Shown here: piece after piece, positions 9,448-23,697 of the stretch | Numbering within the stretch: the first letter of the stretch is position 1 | Layout of the letters: every line of letters starts with the position of its first letter | Assembly: GCA_958496175.1 (NCBI GenBank) | Contig: OY292277.1 | Coordinates: 62,001-126,000 of the forward strand | DNA: 64,000 nucleotides | Direction: 5' to 3' | From: Sisyra terminalis | Taxonomy: Eukaryota > Arthropoda > Insecta > Neuroptera > Sisyridae | Notes under the pieces: generated by a model | Databases searched by the model: none | What the model saw: only the letters and a program-made list of their open reading frames with translations | Told to the model about the DNA's origin: nothing | Translations under genes and position numbers: made by a program

Positions 9448-12400
9448 GTAAAAATCAATACAAAATTGAACAGTCTTTTCAAATATAAATTTTCCTCGTT
9501 TGTTAAATTCAAATTTTCTCACAATTTTAAAAATCAATACAAAATTGAACAGTCTTTTCACATATAAATTTTCCTCGTTTGTTAAATTCAAATTTTCTCA
9601 CAATTGTAAAAATCAATACAAAATTGAACAGTCTTTTCACATATAAATTTTCCTCGTTTGTTAAATTCAAATTTTCTCACAATTGTAAAAATCAATACAA
9701 AATTGAACAGTCTTTTCAAATATAAATTTTCCTCGTTTGTTAAATTCAAATTTTCTCACAATTTTAAAAATCAATACAAAATTGAACAGTCTTTTCATAT
9801 ATAAATTCTCCTCGTTTGTTAAATTCAAATTTTCTAAACTAGTAAAAATCAATACAAAATTGAACAGTCTTTTTACATATAAATTTTCCTCGTTTGTTAA
9901 ATTCAAATTTTCTCACAATTGTAAAAATCAATACAAAATTGAACAGTCTTTTCAAATATAAATTCTCCTCGTTTGTTAAATTCAAATTTTCTAAACTAGT
10001 AAAAATCAATACAAAATTGAACAGTCTTTTCAAATATAAATTTTCCTCGTTTGTTAAATTCAAATTTTCTCACAATTTTAAAAATCAATACAAAATTGAA
10101 CAGTCTTTTCACATATAAATTTTCCTCGTTTGTTAAATTCAAATTTTCTCACAATAGTTAAAATCAATACAAAATTGAACAGTCTTTTCAAATATAAATT
10201 TGCCTCGTTTGTTAAATTCAAATTTTCTCACAATAGTAAAAATCAATACAAAATTGAACAGTCTTTTCACATATAAATTTTCCTCGTTTGTTAAATTCAA
10301 ATTTTCTCACAATAGTAAAAATCAATACAAAATTGAACAGTCTTTTCAAATATAAATTTGCCTCGTTTGTTAAATTCAAATTTTCTCACAATAGTAAAAT
10401 CAATACAAAATTGAACAGTCTTTTCACATATAAATTTTCCTCGTTTGTTAAATTCAAATTTTCTCACAATTGTAAAAATCAATACAAAATTGAACAGTCT
10501 TTTCCAATATAAATTTTCCTCGTTTGTTAAATTCAAATTTTCTAAACTAGTAAAAATCAATACAAAATTGAACAGTCTTTTCATATATAAATTCTCCTCG
10601 TTTGTTAAATTCAAATTTTCTAAACTAGTAAAAATCAATACAAAATTGAACAGTCTTTTTACATATAAATTTTCCTCGTTTGTTAAATTCAAATTTTCTC
10701 ACAATTGTAAAAATCAATACAAAATTGAACAGTCTTTTCAAATATAAATTTTCCTCGTTTGTTAAATTCAAATTTTCTCACAATTTTAAAAATCAATACA
10801 AAATTGAACAGTCTTTTCATATATAAATTCTCCTCGTTTGTTAAATTCAAATTTTCTAAACTAGTAAAAATCAATACAAAATTGAACAGTCTTTTTACAT
10901 ATAAATTTTCCTCGTTTGTTAAATTCAAATTTTCTCACAATTGTAAAAATCAATACAAAATTGAACAGTCTTTTCAAATATAAATTTTCCTCGTTTGTTA
11001 AATTCAAATTTTCTCACAATTTTAAAAATCAATACAAAATTGAACAGTCTTTTCAAATATAAATTTTCCTCGTTTGTTAAATTCAAATTTTCTAAACTGG
11101 TAAAAATCAATACAAAATTGAACAGTCTTTTCAAATATAAATTTTCCTCGTTTGTTAAATTCAAATTTTCTCACAATTTTAAAAATCAATACAAAATTGA
11201 ACAGTCTTTTCATATATAAATTCTCCTCGTTTGTTAAATTCAAATTTTCTAAACTAGTAAAAATCAATACAAAATTGAACAGTCTTTTTACATATAAATT
11301 TTCCTCGTTTGTTAAATTCAAATTTTCTCACAATTGTAAAAATCAATACAAAATTGAACAGTCTTTTCAAATATAAATTTTCCTCGTTTGTTAAATTCAA
11401 ATTTTCTCACAATTTTAAAAATCAATACAAAATTGAACAGTCTTTTCATATATAAATTCTCCTCGTTTGTTAAATTCAAATTTTCTAAACTAGTAAAAAT
11501 CAATACAAAATTGAACAGTCTTTTTACATATAAATTTTCCTCGTTTGTTAAATTCAAATTTTCTCACAATTGTAAAAATCAATACAAAATTGAACAGTCT
11601 TTTCAAATATAAATTTTCCTCGTTTGTTAAATTCAAATTTTCTCACAATTTTAAAAATCAATACAAAATTGAACAGTCTTTTCAAATATAAATTTTCCTC
11701 GTTTGTTAAATTCAAATTTTCTAAACTGGTAAAAATCAATACAAAATTGAACAGTCTTTTCAAATATAAATTTTCCTCGTTTGTTAAATTCAAATTTTCT
11801 CACAATTGTAAAAATCAATACAAAATTGAACAGTCTTTTTACATATAAATTTTCCTCGTTTGTTAAATTCAAATTTTCTCACAATTGTAAAAATCAATAC
11901 AAAATTGAACAGTCTTTTCACATATAAATTTTCCTCGTTTGTTAAATTCAAATTTTCTAAACTGGTATAAATCAATACAAAATTGAACAGTCTTTTCAAA
12001 TATAAATTTTCCTCGTTTGTTAAATTCAAATTTTCTCACAATTGTAAAAATCAATACAAAATTGAACAGTCTTTTTACATATAAATTTTCCTCGTTTGTT
12101 AAATTCAAATTTTCTCACAATTGTAAAAATCAATACAAAATTGAACAGTCTTTTCACATATAAATTTTCCTCGTTTGTTAAATTAAAATTTTCTAAACTG
12201 GTATAAATCAATACAAAATTGAACAGTCTTTTCAAATATAAATTTTCCTCGTTTGTTAAATTCAAATTTTCTAAACTGGTAAAATTCAATACAAAATTGA
12301 ACAGTCTTTTCAAATATAAATTTTCCTCGTTTGTTAAATTCAAATTTTCTAAACTGGTAAAAATCAATACAAAATTGAACAGTCTTTTCAAATATAAATT

Positions 12401-13889
12401 TTCCTCGTTTGTTAAATTCAAATTTTCTAAACTGGTAAAAATCAATACAAAATTGAACAGTCTTTTGAAATATAAATTTTCCTCGTTTGTTAAATTCAAA
12501 TTTTCTCACAATTGTAAAAATCAATACAAAATTGAACAGTCTTTTCACATATAAAGTTTCCTCGTTTGTTAAATTCAAATTTTCTAAACTAGTAAAAATC
12601 AATACAAAATTGAACAGTCTTTTCAAATATAAATTTTCCTCGTTTGTTAAATTCAAATTTTCTCACAATTGTAAAAATCAATACAAAATTGAACAGTCTT
12701 TTCACATATAAATTTTCCTCGTTTGTTAAATTCAAATTTTCTAAACTGGTATAAATCAATACAAAATTGAACTGTCTTTTCAAATATAAATTTTCCTCGT
12801 TTGTTAAATTCAAATTTTCTAAACTGGTAAAAATCATTACAAAATTGAACAGTCTTTTCAAATATAAATTTTCCTCGTTTGTTAAATTCAAATTTTCTCA
12901 CAATTTTAAAAATCAATACAAAATTGAACAGTCTTTTCAAATATAAGTTTTCCTCGTTTGTTAAATTCAAATTTTCTCACAATTTTAAAAATCAATACAA
13001 AATTGAACAGTCTTTTCACATATAAATTTTCCTCGTTTGTTAAATTCAAATTTTCTAAACTGGTAAAAATCAATACAAAATTGAACAGTCTTTTCACATA
13101 TAAATTTTCCTCGTTTGTTAAATTCAAATTTTCTCACAATAGTAAAAATCAATACAAAATTGAACAGTCTTTTCAAATATAAATTTTCCTCGTTTGTTAA
13201 ATTCATATTTTCTCACAATAGTAAAAATCAATACAAAATTGAACAGTCTTTTCAAATATAAATTTTCCTCGTTTGTTAAATTCAAATTTTCTCACAATTG
13301 TAAAAATCAATACAAAATTGAACAGTCTTTTCACATATAAATTTTCCTCGTTTGTTAAATTCAAATTTTCTAAACTGGTATAAATCAATACAAAATTGAA
13401 CTGTCTTTTCAAATATAAATTTTCCTCGTTTGTTAAATTCAAATTTTCTAAACTGGTAAAATTCAATACAAAATTGAACAGTCTTTTCAAATATAAATTT
13501 TCCTCGTTTGTTAAATTCAAATTTTCTAAACTGGTAAAAATCAATACAAAATTGAACAATCTTTTCACATATAAATTTTCCTCGTTTGTTAAATTCAAAT
13601 TTTCTAAACTGGTAAAAATCAATACAAAATTGAACAGTCTTTTGAAATATAAATTTTCCTCGTTTGTTAAATTCAAATTTTCTCACAATTGTAAAAATCA
13701 ATACAAAATTGAACAGTCTTTTCACATATAAAGTTTCCTCGTTTGTTAAATTCAAATTTTCTAAACTAGTAAAAATCAATACAAAATTGAACAGTCTTTT
13801 CAAATATAAATTTTCCTCGTTTGTTAAATTCAAATTTTCTCACAATTGTAAAAATCAATACAAAATTGAACAGTCTTTTCACATATAAA
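9448..13889. repeat. Copy B of the 58-monomer (4,557-bp) duplication
   Basis: This is the partner of 4891-9332, with the same order of H and K monomers and the same rare variants. I saw no mismatch in the parts I compared, but I did not align every base. Only about 115 bases (9333-9447) separate the copies, so they are in effect tandem. Near identity over 4.4 kb means either a recent unequal exchange or an assembly duplication. Confidence 0.92.
11924..12554. repeat. Cassette with ggtataaatc and gaaatata markers, recurrent
   Basis: This stretch recurs with few changes at about 7367-7997 (offset 4,557), 13963-14593 (offset 2,039) and partly at about 26640-27144. Its signature is ggtataaatc, then ggtaaaattc, two more K monomers, and a cttttgaaata box before an H monomer. 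The 2,039 offset equals 26 monomers. It is useful as a tracer of block exchange within the array. Confidence 0.75.
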
Positions 13890-14631
13890 TTTTCCTCGTT
13901 TGTTAAATTCAAATTTTCTAAACTGGTAAAAATCAATACAAAATTGAACAGTCTTTTTACATATAAATTTTCCTCGTTTGTTAAATTCAAATTTTCTAAA
14001 CTGGTATAAATCAATACAAAATTGAACTGTCTTTTCAAATATAAATTTTCCTCGTTTGTTAAATTCAAATTTTCTCACAATTGTAAAAATCAATACAAAA
14101 TTGAACAGTCTTTTTACATATAAATTTTCCTCGTTTGTTAAATTCAAATTTTCTCACAATTGTAAAAATCAATACAAAATTGAACAGTCTTTTCACATAT
14201 AAATTTTCCTCGTTTGTTAAATTAAAATTTTCTAAACTGGTATAAATCAATACAAAATTGAACAGTCTTTTCAAATATAAATTTTCCTCGTTTGTTAAAT
14301 TCAAATTTTCTAAACTGGTAAAATTCAATACAAAATTGAACAGTCTTTTCAAATATAAATTTTCCTCGTTTGTTAAATTCAAATTTTCTAAACTGGTAAA
14401 AATCAATACAAAATTGAACAGTCTTTTCAAATATAAATTTTCCTCGTTTGTTAAATTCAAATTTTCTAAACTGGTAAAAATCAATACAAAATTGAACAGT
14501 CTTTTGAAATATAAATTTTCCTCGTTTGTTAAATTCAAATTTTCTCACAATTGTAAAAATCAATACAAAATTGAACAGTCTTTTCACATATAAATTTTCC
14601 TCGTTTGTTAAATTCAAATTTTCTAAACTGG

Positions 14632-16700
14632 TAAAAATCAATACAAAATTGAACAGTCTTTTCACATATAAATTTTCCTCGTTTGTTAAATTCAAATTTT
14701 CTAAACTGGTATAAATCAATACAAAATTGAACTGTCTTTTCAAATATAAATTTTCCTCGTTTGTTAAATTCAAATTTTCTAAACTGGTAAAAATCATTAC
14801 AAAATTGAACAGTCTTTTCAAATATAAATTTTCCTCGTTTGTTAAATTCAAATTTTCTCACAATTTTAAAAATCAATACAAAATTGAACAGTCTTTTTAC
14901 ATATAAATTTTCCTCGTTTGTTAAATTCAAATTTTCTAAACTGGTAAAAATCAATACAAAATTGAACAGTCATTTCACATATAAATTTTCCTCGTTTGTT
15001 AAATTCAAATTTTCTAAACTGGTAAAAATCAATACAAAATTGAACAGTCTTTTCAAATATAAATTTTCCTCGTTTGTTAAATTCAAATTTTCTCACAATT
15101 GTAAAAATCAATACAAAATTGAACAGTCTTTTCACATATAAATTTTCCTCGTTTGTTAAATTCCAATTTTCTAAACTGGTAAAAATCAATACAAAATTGA
15201 ACAGTCTTTTCAAATATAAATTTTCCTCGTTTGTTAAATTCAAATTTTCTCACAATTGTAAAAATCAATACAAAATTGAACAGTCTTTTCACATATAAAT
15301 TTTCCTCGTTTGTTAAATTCAAATTTTCTAAACTGGTAAAAATCAATACAAAATTGAACAGTCATTTCAAATATAAATTTTCCTCGTTTGTTAAATTCAA
15401 ATTTTCTAAACTGGTAAAAATCAATACAAAATTGAACAGTCTTTTCAAATATAAATTTTCCTCGTTTGTTAAATTCAAATTTTCTCACAATTTTAAAAAT
15501 CAATACAAAATTGAACAGTCTTTTCAAATATAAATTCTCCTCGTTTGTTAAATTCAAATTTTCTAAACTAGTAAAAATCAATACAAAATTGAACAGTCTT
15601 TTCAAATATAAATTTTCCTCGTTTGTTAAATTCAAATTTTCTCACAATTTTAAAAATCAATACAAAATTGAACAGTCTTTTTACATATAAATTTTCCTCG
15701 TTTGTTAAATTCAAATTTTCTAAACTGGTAAAAATCAATACAAAATTGAACAGTCTTTTCAAATATAAATTTTCCTCGTTTGTTAAATTCAAATTTTCTC
15801 ACAATTGTAAAAATCAATACAAAATTGAACAGTCTTTTCACATATACATTTTCCTCGTTTGTTAAATTCAAATTTTCTAAACTGGTATAAATCAATACAA
15901 AATTGAACTGTCTTTTCAAATATAAATTTTCCTCGTTTGTTAAATTCAAATTTTCTAAACTGGTAAAAATCATTACAAAATTGAACAGTCTTTTCAAATA
16001 TAAATTTTCCTCGTTTGTTAAATTCAAATTTTCTCACAATTTTAAAAATCAATACAAAATTGAACAGTCTTTTTACATATAAATTTTCCTCGTTTGTTAA
16101 ATTCAAATTTTCTAAACTGGTAAAAATCAATACAAAATTGAACAGTCATTTCACATATAAATTTTCCTCGTTTGTTAAATTCAAATTTTCTAAACTGGTA
16201 AAAATCAATACAAAATTGAACAGTCTTTTCAAATATAAATTTTCCTCGTTTGTTAAATTCAAATTTTCTCACAATTGTAAAAATCAATACAAAATTGAAC
16301 AGTCTTTTCACATATAAATTTTCCTCGTTTGTTAAATTCCAATTTTCTAAACTGGTAAAAATCAATACAAAATTGAACAGTCTTTTCAAATATAAATTTT
16401 CCTCGTTTGTTAAATTCAAATTTTCTCACAATTGTAAAAATCAATACAAAATTGAACAGTCTTTTCACATATAAATTTTCCTCGTTTGTTAAATTCAAAT
16501 TTTCTAAACTGGTAAAAATCAATACAAAATTGAACAGTCATTTCAAATATAAATTTTCCTCGTTTGTTAAATTCAAATTTTCTAAACTGGTAAAAATCAA
16601 TACAAAATTGAACAGTCTTTTCAAATATAAATTTTCCTCGTTTGTTAAATTCAAATTTTCTCACAATTTTAAAAATCAATACAAAATTGAACAGTCTTTT
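14632..16700. repeat. 15-monomer (1,176-bp) tandem duplication
   Basis: About 14632-15525 matches about 15808-16700 at offset 1,176. Shared markers are ggtataaatc with gaactgtc, aaatcattac, gtcatttcacata, ttaaattccaat and gtcatttcaaata. One substitution, atatacatt in the second copy near 15844, distinguishes them. The edges are taken from changes in the variable boxes and are approximate. Confidence 0.82.
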
Positions 16701-19515
16701 TACATATAAATTTTCCTCGTTTGTTAAATTCAAATTTTCTCACAATTGTAAAAATCAATACAAAATTGAACAGTCTTTTCAAATATAAATTTTCCTCGTT
16801 TGTTAAATTCAAATTTTCTCACAATTTTAAAAATCAATACAAAATTGAACAGTCTTTTCACATATAAATTTTCCTCGTTTGTTAAATTCAAATTTTCTAA
16901 ACTGGTAAAAATCAATACAAAATTGAACAGTCTTTTCAAATATAAATTTTCCTCGTTTGTTAAATTCAAATTTTCTCGCAATTTTAAAAATCAATACAAA
17001 ATTGAACAGTCTTTTCAAATATAAATTCTCCTCGTTTGTTAAATTCAAATTTTCTAAACTAGTAAAAATCAATACAAAATTGAACAGTCTTTTCAAATAT
17101 AAATTTTCCTCGTTTGTTAAATTCAAATTTTCTCACAATTGTAAAAATCAATACAAAAATGAACAGTCTTTTCACATATAATTTTTCCTCGTTTGTTAAA
17201 TTCAAATTTTCTAAACTGGTAAAAATCAATACAAAATTGAACAGTCTTTTCAAATATAAATTTTCCTCGTTTGTTAAATTCAAATTTTCTAAACTAGTAA
17301 AAATCAATACAAAATTGAACAGTCTTTTCAAATATAAATTTTCCTCGTTTGTTAAATTCAAATTTTCTCACAATTTTAAAAATCAATACAAAATTGAACA
17401 GTCTTTTTACATATAAATTTTCCTCGTTTGTTAAATTCAAATTTTCTCACAATTGTAAAAATCAATACAAAATTGAACAGTCTTTTCAAATATAAATTCT
17501 CCTCGTTTGTTAAATTCAAATTTTCTAAACTAGTAAAAATCAATACAAAATTGAACAGTCTTTTCACATATAAATTTTCCTCGTTTGTTAAATTCAAATT
17601 TTCTAAACTAGTAAAAATCAATACAAAATTGAACAGTCTTTTTACATATAAATTTTCCTCGTTTGTTAAATTCAAATTTTCTCACAATTGTAAAAATCAA
17701 TACAAAATTGAACAGTCTTTTTACATATAAATTTTCCTCGTTTGTTAAATTCAAATTTTCTAAACTGGTAAAAATCAATACAAAATTGAACAGTCTTTTC
17801 AAATATAAATTTTCCTCGTTTGTTAAATTCAAATTTTCTCACAATTGTAAAAATCAATACAAAATTGAACAGTCTTTTCACATATAAATTTTCCTCGTTT
17901 GTTAAATTCCAATTTTCTAAACTGGTAAAAATCAATACAAAATTGAACAGTCTTTTCAAATATAAATTTTCCTCGTTTGTTAAATTCAAATTTTCTCACA
18001 ATTGTAAAAATCAATACAAAATTGAACAGTCTTTTCACATATAAATTTTCCTCGTTTGTTAAATTCAAATTTTCTAAACTGGTAAAAATCAATACAAAAT
18101 TGAACAGTCATTTCAAATATAAATTTTCCTCGTTTGTTAAATTCAAATTTTCTAAACTGGTAAAAATCAATACAAAATTGAACAGTCTTTTCAAATATAA
18201 ATTTTCCTCGTTTGTTAAATTCAAATTTTCTCACAATTTTAAAAATCAATACAAAATTGAACAGTCTTTTCAAATATAAATTCTCCTCGTTTGTTAAATT
18301 CAAATTTTCTAAACTAGTAAAAATCAATACAAAATTGAACAGTCTTTTCAAATATAAATTCTCCTCGTTTGTTAAATTCAAATTTTCTAAACTAGTAAAA
18401 ATCAATACAAAATTGAACAGTCTTTTCAAATATAAATTTTCCTCGTTTGTTAAATTCAAATTTTCTCACAATTTTAAAAATCAATACAAAATTGAACAGT
18501 CTTTTTACATATAAATTTTCCTCGTTTGTTAAATTCAAATTTTCTAAACTGGTAAAAATCAATACAAAATTGAACAGTCTTTTCAAATATAAATTTTCCT
18601 CGTTTGTTAAATTCAAATTTTCTCACAATTGTAAAAATCAATACAAAATTGAACAGTCTTTTCACATATACATTTTCCTCGTTTGTTAAATTCAAATTTT
18701 CTAAACTGGTATAAATCAATACAAAATTGAACTGTCTTTTCAAATATAAATTTTCCTCGTTTGTTAAATTCAAATTTTCTAAACTGGTAAAAATCATTAC
18801 AAAATTGAACAGTCTTTTCAAATATAAATTTTCCTCGTTTGTTAAATTCAAATTTTCTCACAATTTTAAAAATCAATACAAAATTGAACAGTCTTTTTAC
18901 ATATAAATTTTCCTCGTTTGTTAAATTCAAATTTTCTAAACTGGTAAAAATCAATACAAAATTGAACAGTCATTTCACATATAAATTTTCCTCGTTTGTT
19001 AAATTCAAATTTTCTAAACTGGTAAAAATCAATACAAAATTGAACAGTCTTTTCAAATATAAATTTTCCTCGTTTGTTAAATTCAAATTTTCTCACAATT
19101 GTAAAAATCAATACAAAATTGAACAGTCTTTTCACATATAAATTTTCCTCGTTTGTTAAATTCCAATTTTCTAAACTGGTAAAAATCGATACAAAATTGA
19201 ACAGTCTTTTCAAATATAAATTTTCCTCGTTTGTTAAATTCAAATTTTCTCACAATTGTAAAAATCAATACAAAATTGAACAGTCTTTTCACATATAAAT
19301 TTTCCTCGTTTGTTAAATTCAAATTTTCTAAACTGGTAAAAATCAATACAAAATTGAACAGTCATTTCAAATATAAATTTTCCTCGTTTGTTAAATTCAA
19401 ATTTTCTAAACTGGTAAAAATCAATACAAAATTGAACAGTCTTTTCAAATATAAATTTTCCTCGTTTGTTAAATTCAAATTTTCTCACAATTTTAAAAAT
19501 CAATACAAAATTGAA
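15490..19515. repeat. 36-monomer (2,824-bp) segmental duplication
   Basis: About 15490-16690 matches about 18315-19515 at offset 2,824, including the atatacatt and ttaaattccaat markers. A private change, aatcgatac near 19187, marks the second copy and creates a CpG. To the right the offset becomes 2,980, because the second copy has two extra K monomers (156 bp) at about 19.5-19.7 kb. Confidence 0.8.
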
Positions 19516-21325
19516 CAGTCTTTTCAAATATAAATTCTCCTCGTTTGTTAAATTCAAATTTTCTAAACTAGTAAAAATCAATACAAAATTGAACAGTCTT
19601 TTCAAATATAAATTTTCCTCGTTTGTTAAATTCAAATTTTCTAAACTGGTAAAAATCAATACAAAATTGAACAGTCTTTTCACATATAAATTTTCCTCGT
19701 TTGTTAAATTCAAATTTTCTCACAATTGTAAAAATCAATACAAAATTGAACAGTCTTTTCAAATATAAATTTTCCTCGTTTGTTAAATTCAAATTTTCTC
19801 ACAATTTTAAAAATCAATACAAAATTGAACAGTCTTTTCACATATAAATTTTCCTCGTTTGTTAAATTCAAATTTTCTAAACTGGTAAAAATCAATACAA
19901 AATTGAACAGTCTTTTCAAATATAAATTTTCCTCGTTTGTTAAATTCAAATTTTCTCGCAATTTTAAAAATCAATACAAAATTGAACAGTCTTTTCAAAT
20001 ATAAATTCTCCTCGTTTGTTAAATTCAAATTTTCTAAACTAGTAAAAATCAATACAAAATTGAACAGTCTTTTCAAATATAAATTTTCCTCGTTTGTTAA
20101 ATTCAAATTTTCTCACAATTGTAAAAATCAATACAAAAATGAACAGTCTTTTCACATATAATTTTTCCTCGTTTGTTAAATTCAAATTTTCTAAACTGGT
20201 AAAAATCAATACAAAATTGAACAGTCTTTTCAAATATAAATTTTCCTCGTTTGTTAAATTCAAATTTTCTAAACTAGTAAAAATCAATACAAAATTGAAC
20301 AGTCTTTTCAAATATAAATTTTCCTCGTTTGTTAAATTCAAATTTTCTCACAATTTTAAAAATCAATACAAAATTGAACAGTCTTTTTACATATAAATTT
20401 TCCTCGTTTGTTAAATTCAAATTTTCTCACAATTGTAAAAATCAATACAAAATTGAACAGTCTTTTCAAATATAAATTCTCCTCGTTTGTTAAATTCAAA
20501 TTTTCTAAACTAGTAAAAATCAATACAAAATTGAACAGTCTTTTCACATATAAATTTTCCTCGTTTGTTAAATTCAAATTTTCTAAACTAGTAAAAATCA
20601 ATACAAAATTGAACAGTCTTTTTACATATAAATTTTCCTCGTTTGTTAAATTCAAATTTTCTCACAATTGTAAAAATCAATACAAAATTGAACAGTCTTT
20701 TTACATATAAATTTTCCTCGTTTGTTAAATTCAAATTTTCTAAACTGGTAAAAATCAATACAAAATTGAACAGTCTTTTCAAATATAAATTTTCCTCGTT
20801 TGTTAAATTCAAATTTTCTCACAATTGTAAAAATCAATACAAAATTGAACAGTCTTTTCACATATAAATTTTCCTCGTTTGTTAAATTCCAATTTTCTAA
20901 ACTGGTAAAAATCAATACAAAATTGAACAGTCTTTTCAAATATAAATTTTCCTCGTTTGTTAAATTCAAATTTTCTCACAATTGTAAAAATCAATACAAA
21001 ATTGAACAGTCTTTTCACATATAAATTTTCCTCGTTTGTTAAATTCAAATTTTCTAAACTGGTAAAAATCAATACAAAATTGAACAGTCATTTCAAATAT
21101 AAATTTTCCTCGTTTGTTAAATTCAAATTTTCTAAACTGGTAAAAATCAATACAAAATTGAACAGTCTTTTCAAATATAAATTTTCCTCGTTTGTTAAAT
21201 TCAAATTTTCTCACAATTTTAAAAATCAATACAAAATTGAACAGTCTTTTCAAATATAAATTCTCCTCGTTTGTTAAATTCAAATTTTCTAAACTAGTAA
21301 AAATCAATACAAAATTGAACAGTCT
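16705..21325. repeat. 38-monomer (2,980-bp) segmental duplication
   Basis: About 16705-18345 matches about 19685-21325 at offset 2,980. Shared markers are ttctcgcaat (16975 and 19955), caaaaatgaac followed by atataatttttcc (about 17155 and 20135), and ttaaattccaat (about 17905 and 20885). This is the continuation of the 2,824-bp duplication after a two-monomer insertion. The two together make a duplication of nearly 3 kb. Confidence 0.8.
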
Positions 21326-22732
21326 TTTTACATATAAATTTTCCTCGTTTGTTAAATTCAAATTTTCTCACAATTGTAAAAATCAATACAAAAATGAACA
21401 GTCTTTTCACATATAATTTTTCCTCGTTTGTTAAATTCAAATTTTCTAAACTGGTAAAAATCAATACAAAATTGAACAGTCTTTTCAAATATAAATTTTC
21501 CTCGTTTGTTAAATTCAAATTTTCTCACAATTTTAAAAATCAATACAAAATTGAACAGTCTTTTTACATATAAATTTTCCTCGTTTGTTAAATTCAAATT
21601 TTCTCACAATTGTAAAAATCAATACAAAATTGAACAGTCTTTTCAAATATAAATTCTCCTCGTTTGTTAAATTCAAATTTTCTAAACTAGTAAAAATCAA
21701 TACAAAATTGAACAGTCTTTTCACATATAAATTTTCCTCGTTTGTTAAATTCAAATTTTCTAAACTAGTAAAAATCAATACAAAATTGAACAGTCTTTTT
21801 ACATATAAATTTTCCTCGTTTGTTAAATTCAAATTTTCTCACAATTGTAAAAATCAATACAAAATTGAACAGTCTTTTTACATATAAATTTTCCTCGTTT
21901 GTTAAATTCAAATTTTCTAAACTGGTAAAAATCAATACAAAATTGAACAGTCTTTTCAAATATAAATTTTCCTCGTTTGTTAAATTCAAATTTTCTCACA
22001 ATTGTAAAAATCAATACAAAATTGAACAGTCTTTTCACATATAAATTTTCCTCGTTTGTTAAATTCCAATTTTCTAAACTGGTAAAAATCAATACAAAAT
22101 TGAACAGTCTTTTCAAATATAAATTTTCCTCGTTTGTTAAATTCAAATTTTCTCACAATTGTAAAAATCAATACAAAATTGAACAGTCTTTTCACATATA
22201 AATTTTCCTCGTTTGTTAAATTCAAATTTTCTAAACTGGTAAAAATCAATACAAAATTGAACAGTCATTTCAAATATAAATTTTCCTCGTTTGTTAAATT
22301 CAAATTTTCTAAACTGGTAAAAATCAATACAAAATTGAACAGTCTTTTCAAATATAAATTTTCCTCGTTTGTTAAATTCAAATTTTCTCACAATTTTAAA
22401 AATCAATACAAAATTGAACAGTCTTTTCAAATATAAATTCTCCTCGTTTGTTAAATTCAAATTTTCTAAACTAGTAAAAATCAATACAAAATTGAACAGT
22501 CTTTTCAAATATAAATTTTCCTCGTTTGTTAAATTCAAATTTTCTCACAATTGTAAAAATCAATACAAAAATGAACAGTCTTTTCACATATAATTTTTCC
22601 TCGTTTGTTAAATTCAAATTTTCTAAACTGGTAAAAATCAATACAAAATTGAACAGTCTTTTCAAATATAAATTTTCCTCGTTTGTTAAATTCAAATTTT
22701 CTCACAATTTTAAAAATCAATACAAAATTGAA
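20280..22732. repeat. 15-monomer (1,177-bp) tandem duplication
   Basis: About 20280-21555 matches about 21457-22732 at offset 1,177, with one changed variable box near 21320/22497. The unit holds ttaaattccaat, gtcatttcaaata and caaaaatgaac with atataatttttcc. The same 15-monomer span is also present at about 17.4-18.3 kb, so three related copies exist. Confidence 0.8.
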
Positions 22733-23697
22733 CAGTCTTTTCAAATATAAATTTTCCTCGTTTGTTAAATTCAAATTTTCTAAACTGGTATAAATCAATA
22801 CAAAATTGAATAGTCTTTTCAAATATAAATTTTCCTCGTTTGTTAAATTCAAATTTTCTCACAATTGTAAAAATCAATACAAAATTGAACAGTCTTTTCA
22901 CTTATAAATTTTCCTCGTTTGTTAAATTCAAATTTTCTCACAATTGTAAAAATCAATACAAAATTGAACAGTCTTTTCAAATATAAATTCTCTGATAAAT
23001 TCAAATTTTCTAAACTGGTAAAAATCAATACAAAATTGAACAGTCTTTTCAAATATAAATTTTCCTCGTTTGTTAAATTCAAATTTTCTCACAATTTTAA
23101 AAATCAATACAAAATTGAACAGTCTTTTCATATATAAATTCTCCTCGTTTGTTAAATTCAAATTTTCTAAACTAGTAAAAATCAATACAAAATTGAACAG
23201 TCTTTTTACATATAAATTTTCCTCGTTTGTTAAATTCAAATTTTCTCACAATTGTAAAAATCAATACAAAATTGAACAGTCTTTTCAAATATAAATTCTC
23301 CTCGTTTGTTAAATTCAAATTTTCTAAACTAGTAAAAATCAATACAAAATTGAACAGTCTTTTCAAATATAAATTTTCCTCGTTTGTTAAATTCAAATTT
23401 TCTAAACTGGTAAAAATCAATACAAAATTGAACAGTCTTTTCAAATATAAATTTTCCTCGTTTGTTAAATTCAAATTTTCTCACAATTGTAAAAATCAAT
23501 ACAAAATTGAACAGTCTTTTTACATATAAATTTTCCTCGTTTGTTAAATTCAAATTTTCTCACAATTGTAAAAATCAATACAAAATTGAACAGTCTTTTC
23601 ACATATAAATTTTCCTCGTTTGTTAAATTAAAATTTTCTAAACTGGTATAAATCAATACAAAATTGAACAGTCTTTTCAAATATAAATTTTCCTCGT
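22733..23697. repeat. Satellite monomers with a 6-bp-deletion marker
   Basis: About twelve monomers between the 1,177-bp tandem pair and the divergent island. They include gaatagtc with ggtataaatc (about 22790-22812), a private cttataaat (about 22900) and the 6-bp deletion at 22988. The part after the deletion resembles 2191-2600. A ttaaattaaaat monomer near 23625 links it to the 7.5-kb cassette. No gene is present. Confidence 0.75.
22988..22997. other. 6-bp deletion marker, copy 3
   Basis: Same deletion, here without the full 18-monomer context. It is followed by the same K-G, H, K-A order as at 2191. Confidence 0.93.

Noticed and set aside
14222..14851. Longest open frame on the minus strand (209 codons), and a similar one at 50961-51584 (207 codons)
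   Set aside because: They are made wholly of satellite monomers, start at TTG, have equally long partners in other frames and on the other strand, and show no codon-level constraint. They are by-products of the 78-bp period.
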